From assembly GCF_014207235.1 (NCBI RefSeq), contig NZ_JACHDA010000003.1, positions 248,001 to 312,000 of the forward strand: a DNA stretch of 64,000 nucleotides. Direction: 5' to 3'. Under the pieces are notes generated by a model. It made no database searches. It worked only from the letters and a program-made list of their open reading frames with translations, and was not told the origin of the DNA. This document shows, piece by piece, positions 1-9,991 of this stretch. Position 1 is the first letter of the stretch. Every line of letters starts with the position of its first letter. The position numbers and the translations under genes were made by a program. The stretch is from Sphingopyxis sp. JAI128. Lineage in GTDB: Bacteria; Pseudomonadota; Alphaproteobacteria; Sphingomonadales; Sphingomonadaceae.

Positions 1-375
1 GGCGGCTGCGGCATTTCGCCGAGCCCGGAAGGTGATCTCGAAATGGGGTACTGGATCGCCCGTCCCTATTGGGGTCTCGGTTTCGCGACCGAGGCGGGGC
101 GCCAGTTGCTCCACATCGCGCGCGCGATGAACCTGCCCCGGCTGTCGGCGGGCCATTTCCTCGACAATCCGGCGTCGGGCGCGGTGCTGCGCAAGCTGGG
201 CTTTAAACCCACCGGCAAGGTCGCTCAGCGCTACAGCCTGGCGCGCGGCGGCGAAGCGGCATGCGCGCTGTTCGAGGAAGGCGAGGCCGATGCCGATGCT
301 GGTGTCACCCCGATGCGAAGCCGCATCGGGGTGGACGAGGATTTCCGCGAGGAATTGCGCCTGATGGCGGCGTGA
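1..375 (+). CDS. GNAT family N-acetyltransferase, 3' part only
   Basis: The reading frame is open from the first base of the window, so the true start lies upstream and 124 residues of the C-terminal part are visible. The segment 'EMGYWIARPYWGLGFATEA' is the strand and helix around the acetyl-CoA binding site of RimJ-like GNAT enzymes, and the following 'RLSAGHFLDNPASGAVLRKL' with 'GFKPTG' is the usual end of the fold (N-P-A-S followed by L-x-K-L-G-F). Such enzymes move an acetyl group from acetyl-CoA to an amine; the substrate cannot be read from this fragment. The last 30 residues are acidic and unlike the family core. Its stop faces the convergent DUF937 gene across a palindrome. Confidence 0.85.
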   Translation, partial: GGCGISPSPEGDLEMGYWIARPYWGLGFATEAGRQLLHIARAMNLPRLSAGHFLDNPASGAVLRKLGFKPTGKVAQRYSLARGGEAACALFEEGEADADAGVTPMRSRIGVDEDFREELRLMAA

Positions 376-380
376 GCGCA

Positions 381-402
381 CCCCTCCCGCTTGCGGGAGG
401 GG
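381..402. repeat. Perfect GC-rich palindrome between convergent genes
   Basis: Arms CCCCTCCCGC and GCGGGAGGGG are exact inverse complements separated by TT. The element sits in the 34-bp gap between two convergent genes and could stop transcription from both sides, although no T run follows. Close relatives lie at 39968-39988 and 47862-47883, so it is one copy of a dispersed repeat. Confidence 0.7.
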
Positions 403-409
403 ACGTCGC

Positions 410-1015
410 TTACCCCCGCATCTTGTTCACCATGCCCATGATGTCGTCGAGCGGATTGCCGTCGCCGTCCATGTCGAGCATCTTGCCCAGGCCGCCCAAT
501 CCGCCGCCGAAACCGCCAGCGGAAGGCGCCGCACCGCCACCCATCACGCCGCCGAGCACATTGCCGAGCATCCCGCCCAGACCTCCCGAAAGCCCGCCGC
601 TCGCGCTGCCCTGCCCGCCCTGCTTCGCCAGATAGCCCGCGACCATCATCGCAAGGAACGGCAGCATCTGTTTGAGGATGCCCGAATCGATCCCGGTCTG
701 CGTCGCCGCCTGTCCGGCGACCGTCCGGCTGACGTCCTTCGACCCGAAAATCTGCCCGAGCACGTCGTTGCCCTGTCCGACCGGCGTCGGCTGCGGCCCC
801 AGCACCGAATCGAGCAGCCCGCCACCGCCGAGCTGGCCGATCAGACCGCCGAGCCCCTCGATCCCGCCGCCCGATTGCGCCTGCTTCTTGAACCCGCCGA
901 GGATCGCGGGAAGCAGCGCGTCGGCGCCCTGCTTCGCGATCGCAGGCGGAATGCCCAATTCCTTCGCCATCGATTCGATGCCGCCGGCTTGCGCCAATAT
1001 GTCGGTCAGGTTCAT
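410..1015 (-). CDS. DUF937 (YidB-like) glycine-rich protein
   Basis: The 201-residue protein begins 'MNLTDILAQAGGIESMAKEL' and continues with helical repeats containing 'ADALLPAILGGFKKQAQ', the pattern of DUF937/YidB proteins. The C-terminal half is rich in glycine, with runs of GGLGG and a short final 'MDGDGNPLDDIMGMVNKMRG'. I chose the internal ATG at 1015 because GGGAG stands nine bases before it; the longer frame starting at 1039 would put that ribosome site inside the gene. Function in the family is unknown. It has its own promoter region shared with the divergent DUF3597 gene, 173 bp away. It is not a signal-peptide protein. Confidence 0.8.
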   Translation of the reverse strand: MNLTDILAQAGGIESMAKELGIPPAIAKQGADALLPAILGGFKKQAQSGGGIEGLGGLIGQLGGGGLLDSVLGPQPTPVGQGNDVLGQIFGSKDVSRTVAGQAATQTGIDSGILKQMLPFLAMMVAGYLAKQGGQGSASGGLSGGLGGMLGNVLGGVMGGGAAPSAGGFGGGLGGLGKMLDMDGDGNPLDDIMGMVNKMRG

Positions 1016-1188
1016 GCTGTCATACTCCCACTCGGGCACGGTGCGAACCGTACCCGCGAAGCAAGTATAGCAAGGTTCAGGCCGCGGGCGAGCCGTTCAT
1101 TTGGCTGTCATTTTCAAATGCATAGTCCTAGCCTGCGGCCGTTCGACTCGCCCCTCGGGCCGGGCCGCATCTAGTGGGAGCCAAGACA

Positions 1189-1587
1189 ATGAGCATTTTC
1201 GGCAAGATAAAGGACGCCATCTTCGGCAAGAAGGCGGTCGCTGCGGAACCCGCGGCGCCCGTAGCCCCCAGCCCCGTCGGCAGCGCGCTCGACGCCGCGA
1301 AGCAGGCGATGGCGTCCGCCACCGCCGCTCCGGTCGATGTCGATGCGATCCTTACAGCCGAGGCGGCGAACGCCGGACAGGAACTCAACTGGCGCACGTC
1401 GATCGTCGACCTGATGAAGCTGCTCGGCATCGATTCGAGCCTCGCCGACCGCAAGGAGCTGGCGCAGGAACTCGGCTATACCGGCGAACTCAACGGCAGC
1501 GCCGAGATGAATATCTGGCTGCACAAGGCCGTGATGCGCGAGCTGGCCGCCAACGGCGGCAAGGTCCCAGTCGACCTTACCGACTGA
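1189..1587 (+). CDS. DUF3597 domain protein
   Basis: This is a 132-residue protein. The N-terminus 'MSIFGKIKDAIFGKK' is followed by an Ala/Pro-rich linker of about 25 residues, then the conserved DUF3597 domain (about residues 45-130) with 'NWRTSIVDLMKLLGIDSS', 'LADRKELAQELGY' and the terminal 'NIWLHKAVMRELAANGGKVP'. A GTG 15 bases upstream is in frame, but GGGAG lies eight bases before the ATG at 1189, which decides the start. The domain is often found beside peptidoglycan-binding or LysM proteins, and its biochemical role is not known. A strong terminator hairpin follows, so the gene is probably transcribed alone. Confidence 0.85.
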   Translation: MSIFGKIKDAIFGKKAVAAEPAAPVAPSPVGSALDAAKQAMASATAAPVDVDAILTAEAANAGQELNWRTSIVDLMKLLGIDSSLADRKELAQELGYTGELNGSAEMNIWLHKAVMRELAANGGKVPVDLTD

Positions 1588-1611
1588 CAAAAAGCCGATA
1601 AATTTCGACGA

Positions 1612-1647
1612 GGGGCCGGGAGTGCGCAGGCTTTCCCGGCCCCTTTT
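1612..1647 (+). terminator. Rho-independent terminator after the DUF3597 gene
   Basis: GGGGCCGGGA (1612-1621) pairs perfectly with TCCCGGCCCC (1634-1643) across a 12-base loop and is followed by TTTT. It lies 25 bases after the DUF3597 stop codon and ends before the DUF885 gene. Confidence 0.85.
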
Positions 1648-1712
1648 CGTTGACCGCGACGCGCGCGTCCCTAGACAGGTTTCAACAGAAACAAGTCGCA
1701 GGGAGCCGCCGC

Positions 1713-3557
1713 ATGTTCAATCCGCTTTTCACCCCCGTCAACCGCCGCCGGACGCTCGCTGGGCTCGGCGCCGGCACCGCCAGCCTTGCCATCGCGGGCC
1801 CCGCCGTCGCGCTGCAATCGCCCGCCAAGACGGGCGCGCAGACCCTGCTCACATCGATCGCTGACAACCTGCTCGCGCTGTCGCCCGAGGGCGCCACCTC
1901 GCTCGGCATCGACACCGGCGCGCGCGCCGCCGAACGCGGCAAGCTCGGCGACCGGTCGGCGGCGGGACAAAAGACCGTCGCCAACACGCTGAAGGCGGAC
2001 ATCGCGCGCGTGCGCGCGCTCGACAAGGCCGGGCTCGACCACAGCACGCGCACCAGCCTTGCCGTCATCGAAAGCGCCTATGGCGTCGCGCTCGACGGCT
2101 TTGCCCTGCCCTATGGCGATGTTGCGGTCGGGGGCTGGCGGAACACGCCCTATGTCGTGATCCAGAATGTCGGCGCCTATCTCGACGTCCCCAAATTCCT
2201 CGACAGCGATCATCCGGTGAAGACGTCGGCCGATGCCGAAGCCTATCTCTCGCGCCTCAATGCCTTTCCCGGCGTGCTCGACGGCGAGACCGACCGGTTG
2301 AAGGCGGCAGCCGGCCAAGGCTTGATTGCCCCCGCCTTCCTGATCGACAAGGCGGTCAAGCAGATGGAAGCGACGATCGCCGACGCCAAAGCCGGCGGAT
2401 CGATGGTCGAAAGCCTCGTCCGCCGCACCAGCGAGGCGAAGATCGCGGGCGACTGGAACGCGCGTTCGGCGAAGATCGTGCAGGGCCCGGTAGCCGCAGC
2501 ACTCGAACGCCAGCTTACCGAACTAAAGGCGCAGCTGCCCAGAGCGACGATGGACGCGGGTATGTGGGCACGCCCCGGCGGCGACGAATGGTATGCGTGG
2601 GGCCTCCGCGCCTCGACAACGACACGGATGACGCCCGAAGAGGTCCACCAGATGGGCCGCGACGAGCTGGCCGAACTGCACGGACGGATGGACCCGATCC
2701 TGAAGAAACTGGGCTATACGCAGGGTTCGGTCGGCGACCGGATGAATGCACTCGCCAAGGATCCGCGCTTCAAATTCCCCGACAATGATGCCGGCCGCGC
2801 CGAAATCCACGCCTATATCCAGACCTGGCTCGGCAAAATCCGCGCTGAGTTGCCGCGCGCCTTCCGCACCCTGGTCAAGGGCAATGTCGAGGTGAAGCGC
2901 CTGCCGCTCGCCGAGGAGCCTGGCGCGCCCGCGGCCTATGGCGGTGCGGGGTCGATCGACGGCACGGTGCCGGGCAAATTCTGGATCAACCTGCGCACCA
3001 CCGAACTGCACAGCAAATATTCGCTTCCCGACCTGACGATGCACGAAGCGATCCCCGGGCATGTGTGGCAGGGCGAATATGCCAACCAGATGCCGCTGAT
3101 CCGCACGATGCTGGCTTTCAACGCCTATTCCGAAGGGTGGGCGCTCTATGCCGAGCAGCTTGCCGACGAGCTTGGCCTCTACGACGATTTCGAGGTCGGA
3201 CGGCTCGGCTATCTCCAGTCGCTGGCGTTCCGCGCGTGCCGCCTCGTCGTCGACACCGGCCTCCATGCCAAACGCTGGACGCGCGAGCAGGGCGTCGAGT
3301 TTTTCGTGCGGGAAAATGGCTCGAATCCGCTCGAAGTCGCGAGCGAGGTCGACCGCTATTGCAGCTGGGCCGGGCAGGCGTGCGGCTACAAGGTCGGACA
3401 CAGCGAGATCGTGCGCCAGCGCGGCCTAGCGCAAAAGGCGATGGGCGCGAAATACGACCTCCGCGATTTCGACGATGTCGTGGTCAAGGGCGGCAATGTT
3501 CCGCTCGACGTGCTCGCGCAAAATGTCGCCGAATATGTGAAGGGTGCGAAGAGCTGA
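1713..3557 (+). CDS. DUF885 family exported (Tat signal) protein, probable zinc hydrolase
   Basis: A 614-residue protein. Its N-terminus carries 'NRRRTLAGLGAGTASLAIAG', a twin-arginine style signal ending near 'AVALQ', so it is expected in the periplasm. The body is a DUF885 protein; the hallmark is 'MHEAIPGHVWQGEYAN' with H444, E445 and H450, followed by 'YSEGWALYAEQLADELG', which resembles the zinc site and downstream glutamate region of M32/DUF885 peptidase-like folds. In most relatives the histidine is followed by a second one (GHH); here it is valine. The start at 1713 is preceded by GGGAG with seven bases of spacing, and an upstream in-frame start at 1650 lacks this. The substrate is unknown; an amino- or carboxypeptidase role is inferred only. 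Confidence 0.85.
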   Translation: MFNPLFTPVNRRRTLAGLGAGTASLAIAGPAVALQSPAKTGAQTLLTSIADNLLALSPEGATSLGIDTGARAAERGKLGDRSAAGQKTVANTLKADIARVRALDKAGLDHSTRTSLAVIESAYGVALDGFALPYGDVAVGGWRNTPYVVIQNVGAYLDVPKFLDSDHPVKTSADAEAYLSRLNAFPGVLDGETDRLKAAAGQGLIAPAFLIDKAVKQMEATIADAKAGGSMVESLVRRTSEAKIAGDWNARSAKIVQGPVAAALERQLTELKAQLPRATMDAGMWARPGGDEWYAWGLRASTTTRMTPEEVHQMGRDELAELHGRMDPILKKLGYTQGSVGDRMNALAKDPRFKFPDNDAGRAEIHAYIQTWLGKIRAELPRAFRTLVKGNVEVKRLPLAEEPGAPAAYGGAGSIDGTVPGKFWINLRTTELHSKYSLPDLTMHEAIPGHVWQGEYANQMPLIRTMLAFNAYSEGWALYAEQLADELGLYDDFEVGRLGYLQSLAFRACRLVVDTGLHAKRWTREQGVEFFVRENGSNPLEVASEVDRYCSWAGQACGYKVGHSEIVRQRGLAQKAMGAKYDLRDFDDVVVKGGNVPLDVLAQNVAEYVKGAKS

Positions 3558-3825
3558 TGCGGAGTGGCATCTCGACAGACGGCGCACCGTCGCTTTCGAC
3601 AGCAACGCCAACGCCGGAGGCTGCCCACCGAAACACGACAGATTCATATCGTCGTGCAAAGCTCGCGGCTGCTCTTGGGCGACCTCGGATATGAATCTTG
3701 GACTGAAATCAGCCAAACCGGGGCATCTTTATTAGGGGGCAGCTCGGTCCTGACCCCAGCGACAGCAAGCCGCGGCTAATGTGTCGCTATCGCGGTCCCA
3801 ATTCACTGCGAGCATTGGCCGAGGA

Positions 3826-4272
3826 TCAGGGCAGCGGCGCCAGATCGGGCTCGACGAAGCCACGCCGCGCCGGCACCGAGAAAAGCAGTTCGCGGCTGTA
3901 AAATCGCAGCGGCCAGTCGCGGCCCCCGATGTCCGACAGCAGCAGCGCGTTGACGCGCTCCGCCAACCTTGTTTCGGGGGTCTGCGACAGGAACGCCCGA
4001 ACACCGGCAACATACGCGCGCGTGATGCTGTCATGGTAGCCCTGTGTGTCATCGTTCACGCCGCCGACACTCTCGTTGAAGCGGCGGATGATTGTCGCGA
4101 TCTCGGCATCGACATTGACGTCGGGGCGCTCGCTGAGCAGCCAGAGGCACGCGGCGAGATGCGCCTCGTGCGTCCAAGCCTCGCGCGGCAGGGTGCGCGC
4201 GAGAAGACCGGAGCCGATCGCGCGGATATCTTCGTCGCGCTCGAACAGGCGCGGGCGGTAGTCGGTGGTCAT
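3826..4272 (-). CDS. Conserved hypothetical protein, 148 aa
   Basis: I do not recognise a named family with certainty. The protein is soluble and mostly helical by composition, with 'REAWTHEAHLAACLWLLSER' near residue 35 and 'DTQGYHDSITRAYVAGVRAF' near residue 80, and no signal peptide or membrane segment. Paired His residues in THEAH and GYHDS may bind metal, as in DinB-like bundles, but this is inference. AAGGA stands eight bases before its ATG. It starts 49 bp downstream of the pckA stop on the same strand, so it can be the second gene of a pckA transcript, with a perfect hairpin in the gap. The 268 bp between its end and the DUF885 gene hold nothing I can name. Confidence 0.6.
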   Translation of the reverse strand: MTTDYRPRLFERDEDIRAIGSGLLARTLPREAWTHEAHLAACLWLLSERPDVNVDAEIATIIRRFNESVGGVNDDTQGYHDSITRAYVAGVRAFLSQTPETRLAERVNALLLSDIGGRDWPLRFYSRELLFSVPARRGFVEPDLAPLP

Positions 4273-4282
4273 TGGTCCGGTC

Positions 4283-4308
4283 CTTCCGGGTGGAGGAGCA
4301 CCCGGAAG
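4283..4308 (-). other. Perfect stem-loop between pckA and its downstream gene
   Basis: CTTCCGGGTG (4283-4292) and CACCCGGAAG (4299-4308) pair perfectly across a six-base loop. No T run follows in the direction of pckA transcription, and the arm reaches into the ribosome binding region of the gene starting at 4272. It may be a leaky terminator, a stabilising 3' end for pckA mRNA, or a translation control. Confidence 0.6.
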
Positions 4309-4321
4309 CGATCCGGGTCAA

Positions 4322-5923
<1,602 letters not shown>

Positions 5924-5947
5924 TCTCTTCGCCTTTCCTCTGTCCCG

Positions 5948-5987
5948 TTCGCATTTTTGCATAGGTATGCAAGACATGTCATGCGAA
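5948..5987. promoter_or_regulatory. Nested inverted repeats upstream of pckA, candidate operator
   Basis: The inner element TTGCATAggTATGCAA (5957-5972) is a perfect 7-bp inverted repeat around GG. An outer pair, TTCGCAT (5948-5954) and ATGCGAA (5981-5987), is also exact. The block ends 25 bp from the pckA start and lies in the 279-bp divergent pckA/chvI gap. In rhizobia a LacI-type regulator (PckR) acts on pckA; whether a similar protein binds here is inference. Confidence 0.5.
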
Positions 5988-6202
5988 AGCGATGGGCCCG
6001 CATGAATATGGGGTGCCGACGGGGCTTCGATTCCGAAATCCCGGTCGCGTTAGCGGCGATGCGGGGCAAGGTCAAAAGATTAAAGCGCCGTCTTGCCTCG
6101 CTTGCGACGGGCGTATGACTGTGAAGCGGTCGCGCTACCCGCGGTTGTCGCGACGGGGCTTATCGGCTAATTGCTCGTCAGGTCGGCCCCAACGGAAAGA
6201 GC

Positions 6203-6913
6203 ATGACGGCAACCATCGCGCTGGTCGACGACGACCGCAATATCCTGCAATCCTTGTCGATCGCCCTGCAAGCGGAGGGTTTCGTCACGCGCGTCTATTC
6301 GGACGGCGAGGCGGCGCTGAAGCCGCTGATCGACAATCCGCCCGACCTTGCCGTCTTCGATATCAAGATGCCGCGGATGGACGGGCTCGAACTGCTGCGT
6401 CGGCTGCGTGAAAAGAGCCAGCTTCCCGTCATCTTCCTTACCAGCAAGGACGACGAGATCGATGAGGCGCTCGGCCTTGCGATGGGCGCCGACGATTATA
6501 TCGCCAAACCCTTTTCGCAGCGCCTCGTGATCGCGCGCATCCGCGCGATCCTGCGCCGCGTCGAGCTCAATCGGCAGGCGCCCGGCGCCGACGACGAACC
6601 CGTCGCCGAACCGATCACGCGCGGACGGCTCAGCATGGATCCGGCGCGTCACAAGGTCAGTTGGGACGGCAAGGACGTTACGCTGACGGTCACCGAATTC
6701 CTGATCCTTGAAACGCTGGCAGGGCGCCCGGGGATCGTGCGCAGCCGCAACCAGCTGATGGACGCCGCCTATCAGGAGGATGTCTATATCGACGACCGCA
6801 CGATCGACAGCCATATAAAGCGGCTGCGGCGCAAGTTCCGCGAGGTCGACCCTGAATTCGACGCGATCGCAACCCTTTATGGCGCGGGATATCGCTTTGC
6901 CGACGAGGCCTGA
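6203..6913 (+). CDS. chvI: OmpR-family response regulator, ChvI type
   Basis: This 236-residue protein has a receiver domain (about 1-120) and a winged-helix DNA-binding domain (about 145-235). Acidic residues D9-D11, the phospho-acceptor D53 in '[12 protein letters not shown]', T80 and K102 ('ADDYIAKPF') are all present. The C-terminal '[20 protein letters not shown]' is the recognition helix region of OmpR/PhoB proteins and matches ChvI closely. In alphaproteobacteria ChvI with ChvG controls envelope, acid-stress and carbon genes. It is divergent from pckA and followed one base later by chvG, so the pair is one operon, probably with the PTS genes behind it. Confidence 0.92.
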   Translation: MTATIALVDDDRNILQSLSIALQAEGFVTRVYSDGEAALKPLIDNPPDLAVFDIKMPRMDGLELLRRLREKSQLPVIFLTSKDDEIDEALGLAMGADDYIAKPFSQRLVIARIRAILRRVELNRQAPGADDEPVAEPITRGRLSMDPARHKVSWDGKDVTLTVTEFLILETLAGRPGIVRSRNQLMDAAYQEDVYIDDRTIDSHIKRLRRKFREVDPEFDAIATLYGAGYRFADEA

Positions 6914-6914
6914 C

Positions 6915-8528
6915 ATGCCGGATCCCGCCGCCCTGAAACCCGACGCGAGCATTGCCGAGCAGGAGGAATCGCCGCTCGTCTGGTCCGCGCGCTGGTCGCT
7001 GACGACGCGCATCCTCGCGGTCAATATCCTTGCGATCGCCCTGCTCGCCGGCGGCTTTTATTATCTCGACACCTATCGCAGCCGACTCGTCGACACGCGC
7101 ATCGAGGTGATGAAGGACCAACTCGCTATGCTCGACCGCGCGCTCGAGGCGGCGCGCCCCGACCAGCGCGCGCGGCTGATCGACGAATTTGCCGCGGCGA
7201 CCGAATCGCGGCTGCGTTTCTATGCCGCCGACGGCACGCGCATCTCCGACAGTTTCGAAAGCGGACCCGCGACCTATACGCTGCGCGACCCCGATCTGCA
7301 GCCGTGGAAACGCGATGCCGCGCGCGCCATGGACCGCGGCATCGACTGGATCGTCGGCGCGCCGAGCTACCCCGATTTCACCGAACCGGCGGTGGACAAC
7401 GCCCGTGCATGGCCCGAAGTGATGGAAGCGCAGACCGGCGACATCGCGACGAGCCGCTTCCGATACGCCCCCGAACGCACCCCGCTGCTCAGCGCTGCGC
7501 GTGTCGTCGATATCGAAACACCGCAGACGGTGTTGATGACACTCAACGCGCGCGACATCACGCGCACCGTCCGCGCCGAACGCTTCCGCATCGCGATTGT
7601 CCTCTTCGTCGTGCTGCTTGCCTCGGTGCTGCTTTCGCTATTTCTCGCGCGCACGATCGTCCGGCCGCTGCGCCGCCTCGCGCGGGCTGCGGTGCGCGTC
7701 CGGCTTGGCCGCGCGCGCGAGGTCGTCGTACCGCGCCTGCCGAGCCGCCGCGACGAGATCGGCACGCTCGCCCGTGCACTGTCCGACATGACGCAGGCGC
7801 TGCGCGAACGCATCGACGCCGGGGAGCATTTCGCCGCAGACGTCACGCACGAACTCAAGAACCCGATCGCCTCGGTGCGTTCGGCGATCGAGGGGCTGGG
7901 CCGCGTCCAGAGCGACGAGCAGCGCGCGCAGCTTCTCGCCATCGCCGACGAGGATGTGCGCCGGCTCGACCGGCTGGTCAACGACATCAGCGAGGCGAGC
8001 CGCGTCGACGCCCAGTTGTCGCGCACCCTGTTCGAACCGATCGACGTCGGCATCATGATCGAATCGATGCTCGCGTCGCGCGCGGCGCGTGCCGACGATG
8101 CCGACCCATCGCAACCCCGCATCGCCTTCGCGCGCCCGCGCAAGGGCACGACGATGGTGATGGGCGACGGTCACCGGCTCGAACGCGCGATCGACAATGT
8201 CATCGACAATGCCATCAGCTTCTCCCCCCCCTCCGGCCTCGTCTGCATCTCGGCAACCCGCCTCGGCGACGAAGTGCATGTGAAGGTCGAAGACGACGGT
8301 CCAGGTATCGATCCAGCGCAACGCGAGGCCATTTTCCGCCGTTTTCACAGCGAACGGCCCGCCAGCGAAGCCTTTGGCCGCCACAGCGGACTCGGCCTCG
8401 CAATCGCGCGGACGATCGTCGAGGGCCATAGCGGGACGATTAACGCCAAGGACCGCGACGACGGCAGGCGGGGGGGCAGCCTGCTGATCACGCTTCCCGC
8501 GCGCGAAGGCGGGGCAGATTCGGCCTGA
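6915..8528 (+). CDS. chvG: Membrane sensor histidine kinase, ChvG type
   Basis: A 537-residue inner-membrane kinase that phosphorylates the regulator encoded just before it. Order: cytoplasmic tail, first membrane segment about residues 35-57 ('NILAIALLAGGFYYLD'), a periplasmic domain of about 155 residues, a second membrane segment ('IAIVLFVVLLASVLLSLFLA'), HAMP linker, HisKA with phospho-acceptor H312 in 'DVTHELKNPIASVRSAIEG', then the ATPase with N box 'NVIDNAISFSPP', G1 'VEDDGPGID' and G2 'SGLGLAIARTIVEGHSG'. The start at 6915 is one base after the chvI stop; a longer frame from 6879 would overlap chvI. The periplasmic sensor part fits the Stimulus_sens_1 region of ChvG. Confidence 0.92.
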   Translation: MPDPAALKPDASIAEQEESPLVWSARWSLTTRILAVNILAIALLAGGFYYLDTYRSRLVDTRIEVMKDQLAMLDRALEAARPDQRARLIDEFAAATESRLRFYAADGTRISDSFESGPATYTLRDPDLQPWKRDAARAMDRGIDWIVGAPSYPDFTEPAVDNARAWPEVMEAQTGDIATSRFRYAPERTPLLSAARVVDIETPQTVLMTLNARDITRTVRAERFRIAIVLFVVLLASVLLSLFLARTIVRPLRRLARAAVRVRLGRAREVVVPRLPSRRDEIGTLARALSDMTQALRERIDAGEHFAADVTHELKNPIASVRSAIEGLGRVQSDEQRAQLLAIADEDVRRLDRLVNDISEASRVDAQLSRTLFEPIDVGIMIESMLASRAARADDADPSQPRIAFARPRKGTTMVMGDGHRLERAIDNVIDNAISFSPPSGLVCISATRLGDEVHVKVEDDGPGIDPAQREAIFRRFHSERPASEAFGRHSGLGLAIARTIVEGHSGTINAKDRDDGRRGGSLLITLPAREGGADSA

Positions 8529-8581
8529 CCCGATCCGCCTATCGCCTTGCCGCCCCGCTTCGTCGCCGGTAAGCGTCGTCT

Positions 8582-9028
8582 ATGCTGCCGAGCCGGACCA
8601 GACCCGACATCATCAACATCCACGCAAGCTGCGTCGCCGTGGGCAGTCGCGGCGTCCTGCTGCTCGGCCTCTCTGGTCAGGGGAAGTCCGACCTCGCACT
8701 GCGATTGATCGACCGCGGCGCGCGGCTTGTGGCCGACGACCGCTGCGACATCTGGTTCGAACGCAGCCACCTGTGGTGCAGCCCCCCCGCCGAACTCGCC
8801 GGCAAGATCGAGGTCCGCGGGCTCGGCATCGTCGAACAGTCGTGGACCGCCCCGATCTCGCTCGCGCTCGCGGTGCGCCTTGCCGAACGCTATGAACGCA
8901 TGCCGTCCGAAGGACAGGCCGAAACTGTCGCCGGCCACGCCATGCCATTGCTGATGCTGTCCGCGTTCGAAGCGTCCGCCCCGATCAAAATCCTGCTCGC
9001 GCTCGACCGGCTGGGCGGCGGCGAATGA
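8582..9028 (+). CDS. hprK: HPr kinase/phosphorylase, short alphaproteobacterial form
   Basis: This 148-residue protein consists only of the catalytic domain and lacks the N-terminal half found in Firmicutes HprK (about 310 residues), as is usual in alphaproteobacteria. The P-loop 'GLSGQGKS' covers residues 29-36, 'DRGARLVADDRCDIW' supplies the following strand, and the HprK signature region is 'GKIEVRGLGIVEQ'. It phosphorylates a serine of HPr in response to energy status; the HPr gene 1.4 kb downstream retains the target-type serine. It is 53 bp after chvG and 10 bp before rapZ and belongs to the same operon. Confidence 0.92.
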   Translation: MLPSRTRPDIINIHASCVAVGSRGVLLLGLSGQGKSDLALRLIDRGARLVADDRCDIWFERSHLWCSPPAELAGKIEVRGLGIVEQSWTAPISLALAVRLAERYERMPSEGQAETVAGHAMPLLMLSAFEASAPIKILLALDRLGGGE

Positions 9029-9038
9029 AGCGCTGTCC

Positions 9039-9977
9039 ATGACCGATGGGGCCGAACCGCGCCTGCTGCTCGTCACCGGCCTGTCGGGGGCCGGCAAGTC
9101 GACGGTGCTCAAGGTGCTCGAGGATCTGGACTGGGAGGTCGTCGACAATCTGCCGCTCGCGCTGCTCGAGGCGCTGATCGTTGCGCCGACCAAGGACAGC
9201 GAGGCGACGCGCCCGCTGGCGGTCGGGATCGACAGCCGTAGCCGCGGTTTCAAGCCCGCCGGCCTGGTCAAGCAGATCAAGGCGCTGCGTGAGGCCGGCG
9301 GCCGCGATGTCCAGACGCTGTTCATCGACTGCGCCGGTGCCGAACTCGAACGGCGCTTTTCGGAAACGCGGCGGCGCCACCCGCTCGCCGAGGATCGCCC
9401 CGCCGCCGACGGCATCGCGCGTGAACGCGAGATGATGGAGTCGCTGCGGCGCTGGGCCGAGCATGTCGTCGATACGACCAATTACAGCAGTAACGACTTA
9501 CAGCAGGAGGTGCGCCAGCGCTTTGGCGATACCCATACCGAGGAGCCGGTGCTGACGATATTGAGCTTCGGTTTTGCGCGCGGGCTGCCGCGCAACGCAG
9601 ACCTGGTGTTCGACATGCGCTATCTGCGCAACCCGCATTGGGATCCGAAGCTCCGTCCGGGAACGGGACTCGACCCCGCGGTGGCGGCCTATGTTATCGC
9701 CGATCCCGCCTATGAAAGCAGCATATCGCAGATCGAGGCACTGCTGCTGACCTTGTTGCCGCGCTACCGCGCCGAGGGCAAAAGCTATGTCACCATTGCG
9801 TTTGGCTGTACGGGCGGCCGGCATCGCTCGGTCCATGTCGCGGACCGCGTGGCGCAAACGCTTCGTGCGGCGGGTCATGCGCCGACGGTCACCCACCGCA
9901 ACCTTGACTCCGCCCCGCAAGATGGGCTTGAGGGCAAGCCCCCGCCCGCGGCGTCCGCGTCCGGCGGCAACACATAA
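9039..9977 (+). CDS. rapZ: RapZ / YvcJ-type nucleotide-binding protein
   Basis: This 312-residue protein has an N-terminal P-loop domain with 'VTGLSGAGKSTVLKVLEDLD' (P-loop residues 14-21) and a C-terminal domain ending with 'FGCTGGRHRSVHVADRVA', the highly conserved RapZ signature. In enterobacteria the protein controls glucosamine-6-phosphate synthase through small RNAs; in alphaproteobacteria the RNA partners are unknown and the role here is inferred from the neighbourhood of PTS genes. The last 25 residues are Pro/Ala-rich and dispensable looking. It lies between hprK and the EIIA gene, an arrangement conserved in the class. Confidence 0.93.
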   Translation: MTDGAEPRLLLVTGLSGAGKSTVLKVLEDLDWEVVDNLPLALLEALIVAPTKDSEATRPLAVGIDSRSRGFKPAGLVKQIKALREAGGRDVQTLFIDCAGAELERRFSETRRRHPLAEDRPAADGIAREREMMESLRRWAEHVVDTTNYSSNDLQQEVRQRFGDTHTEEPVLTILSFGFARGLPRNADLVFDMRYLRNPHWDPKLRPGTGLDPAVAAYVIADPAYESSISQIEALLLTLLPRYRAEGKSYVTIAFGCTGGRHRSVHVADRVAQTLRAAGHAPTVTHRNLDSAPQDGLEGKPPPAASASGGNT

Positions 9978-9991
9978 GGGTCGACGACTGC

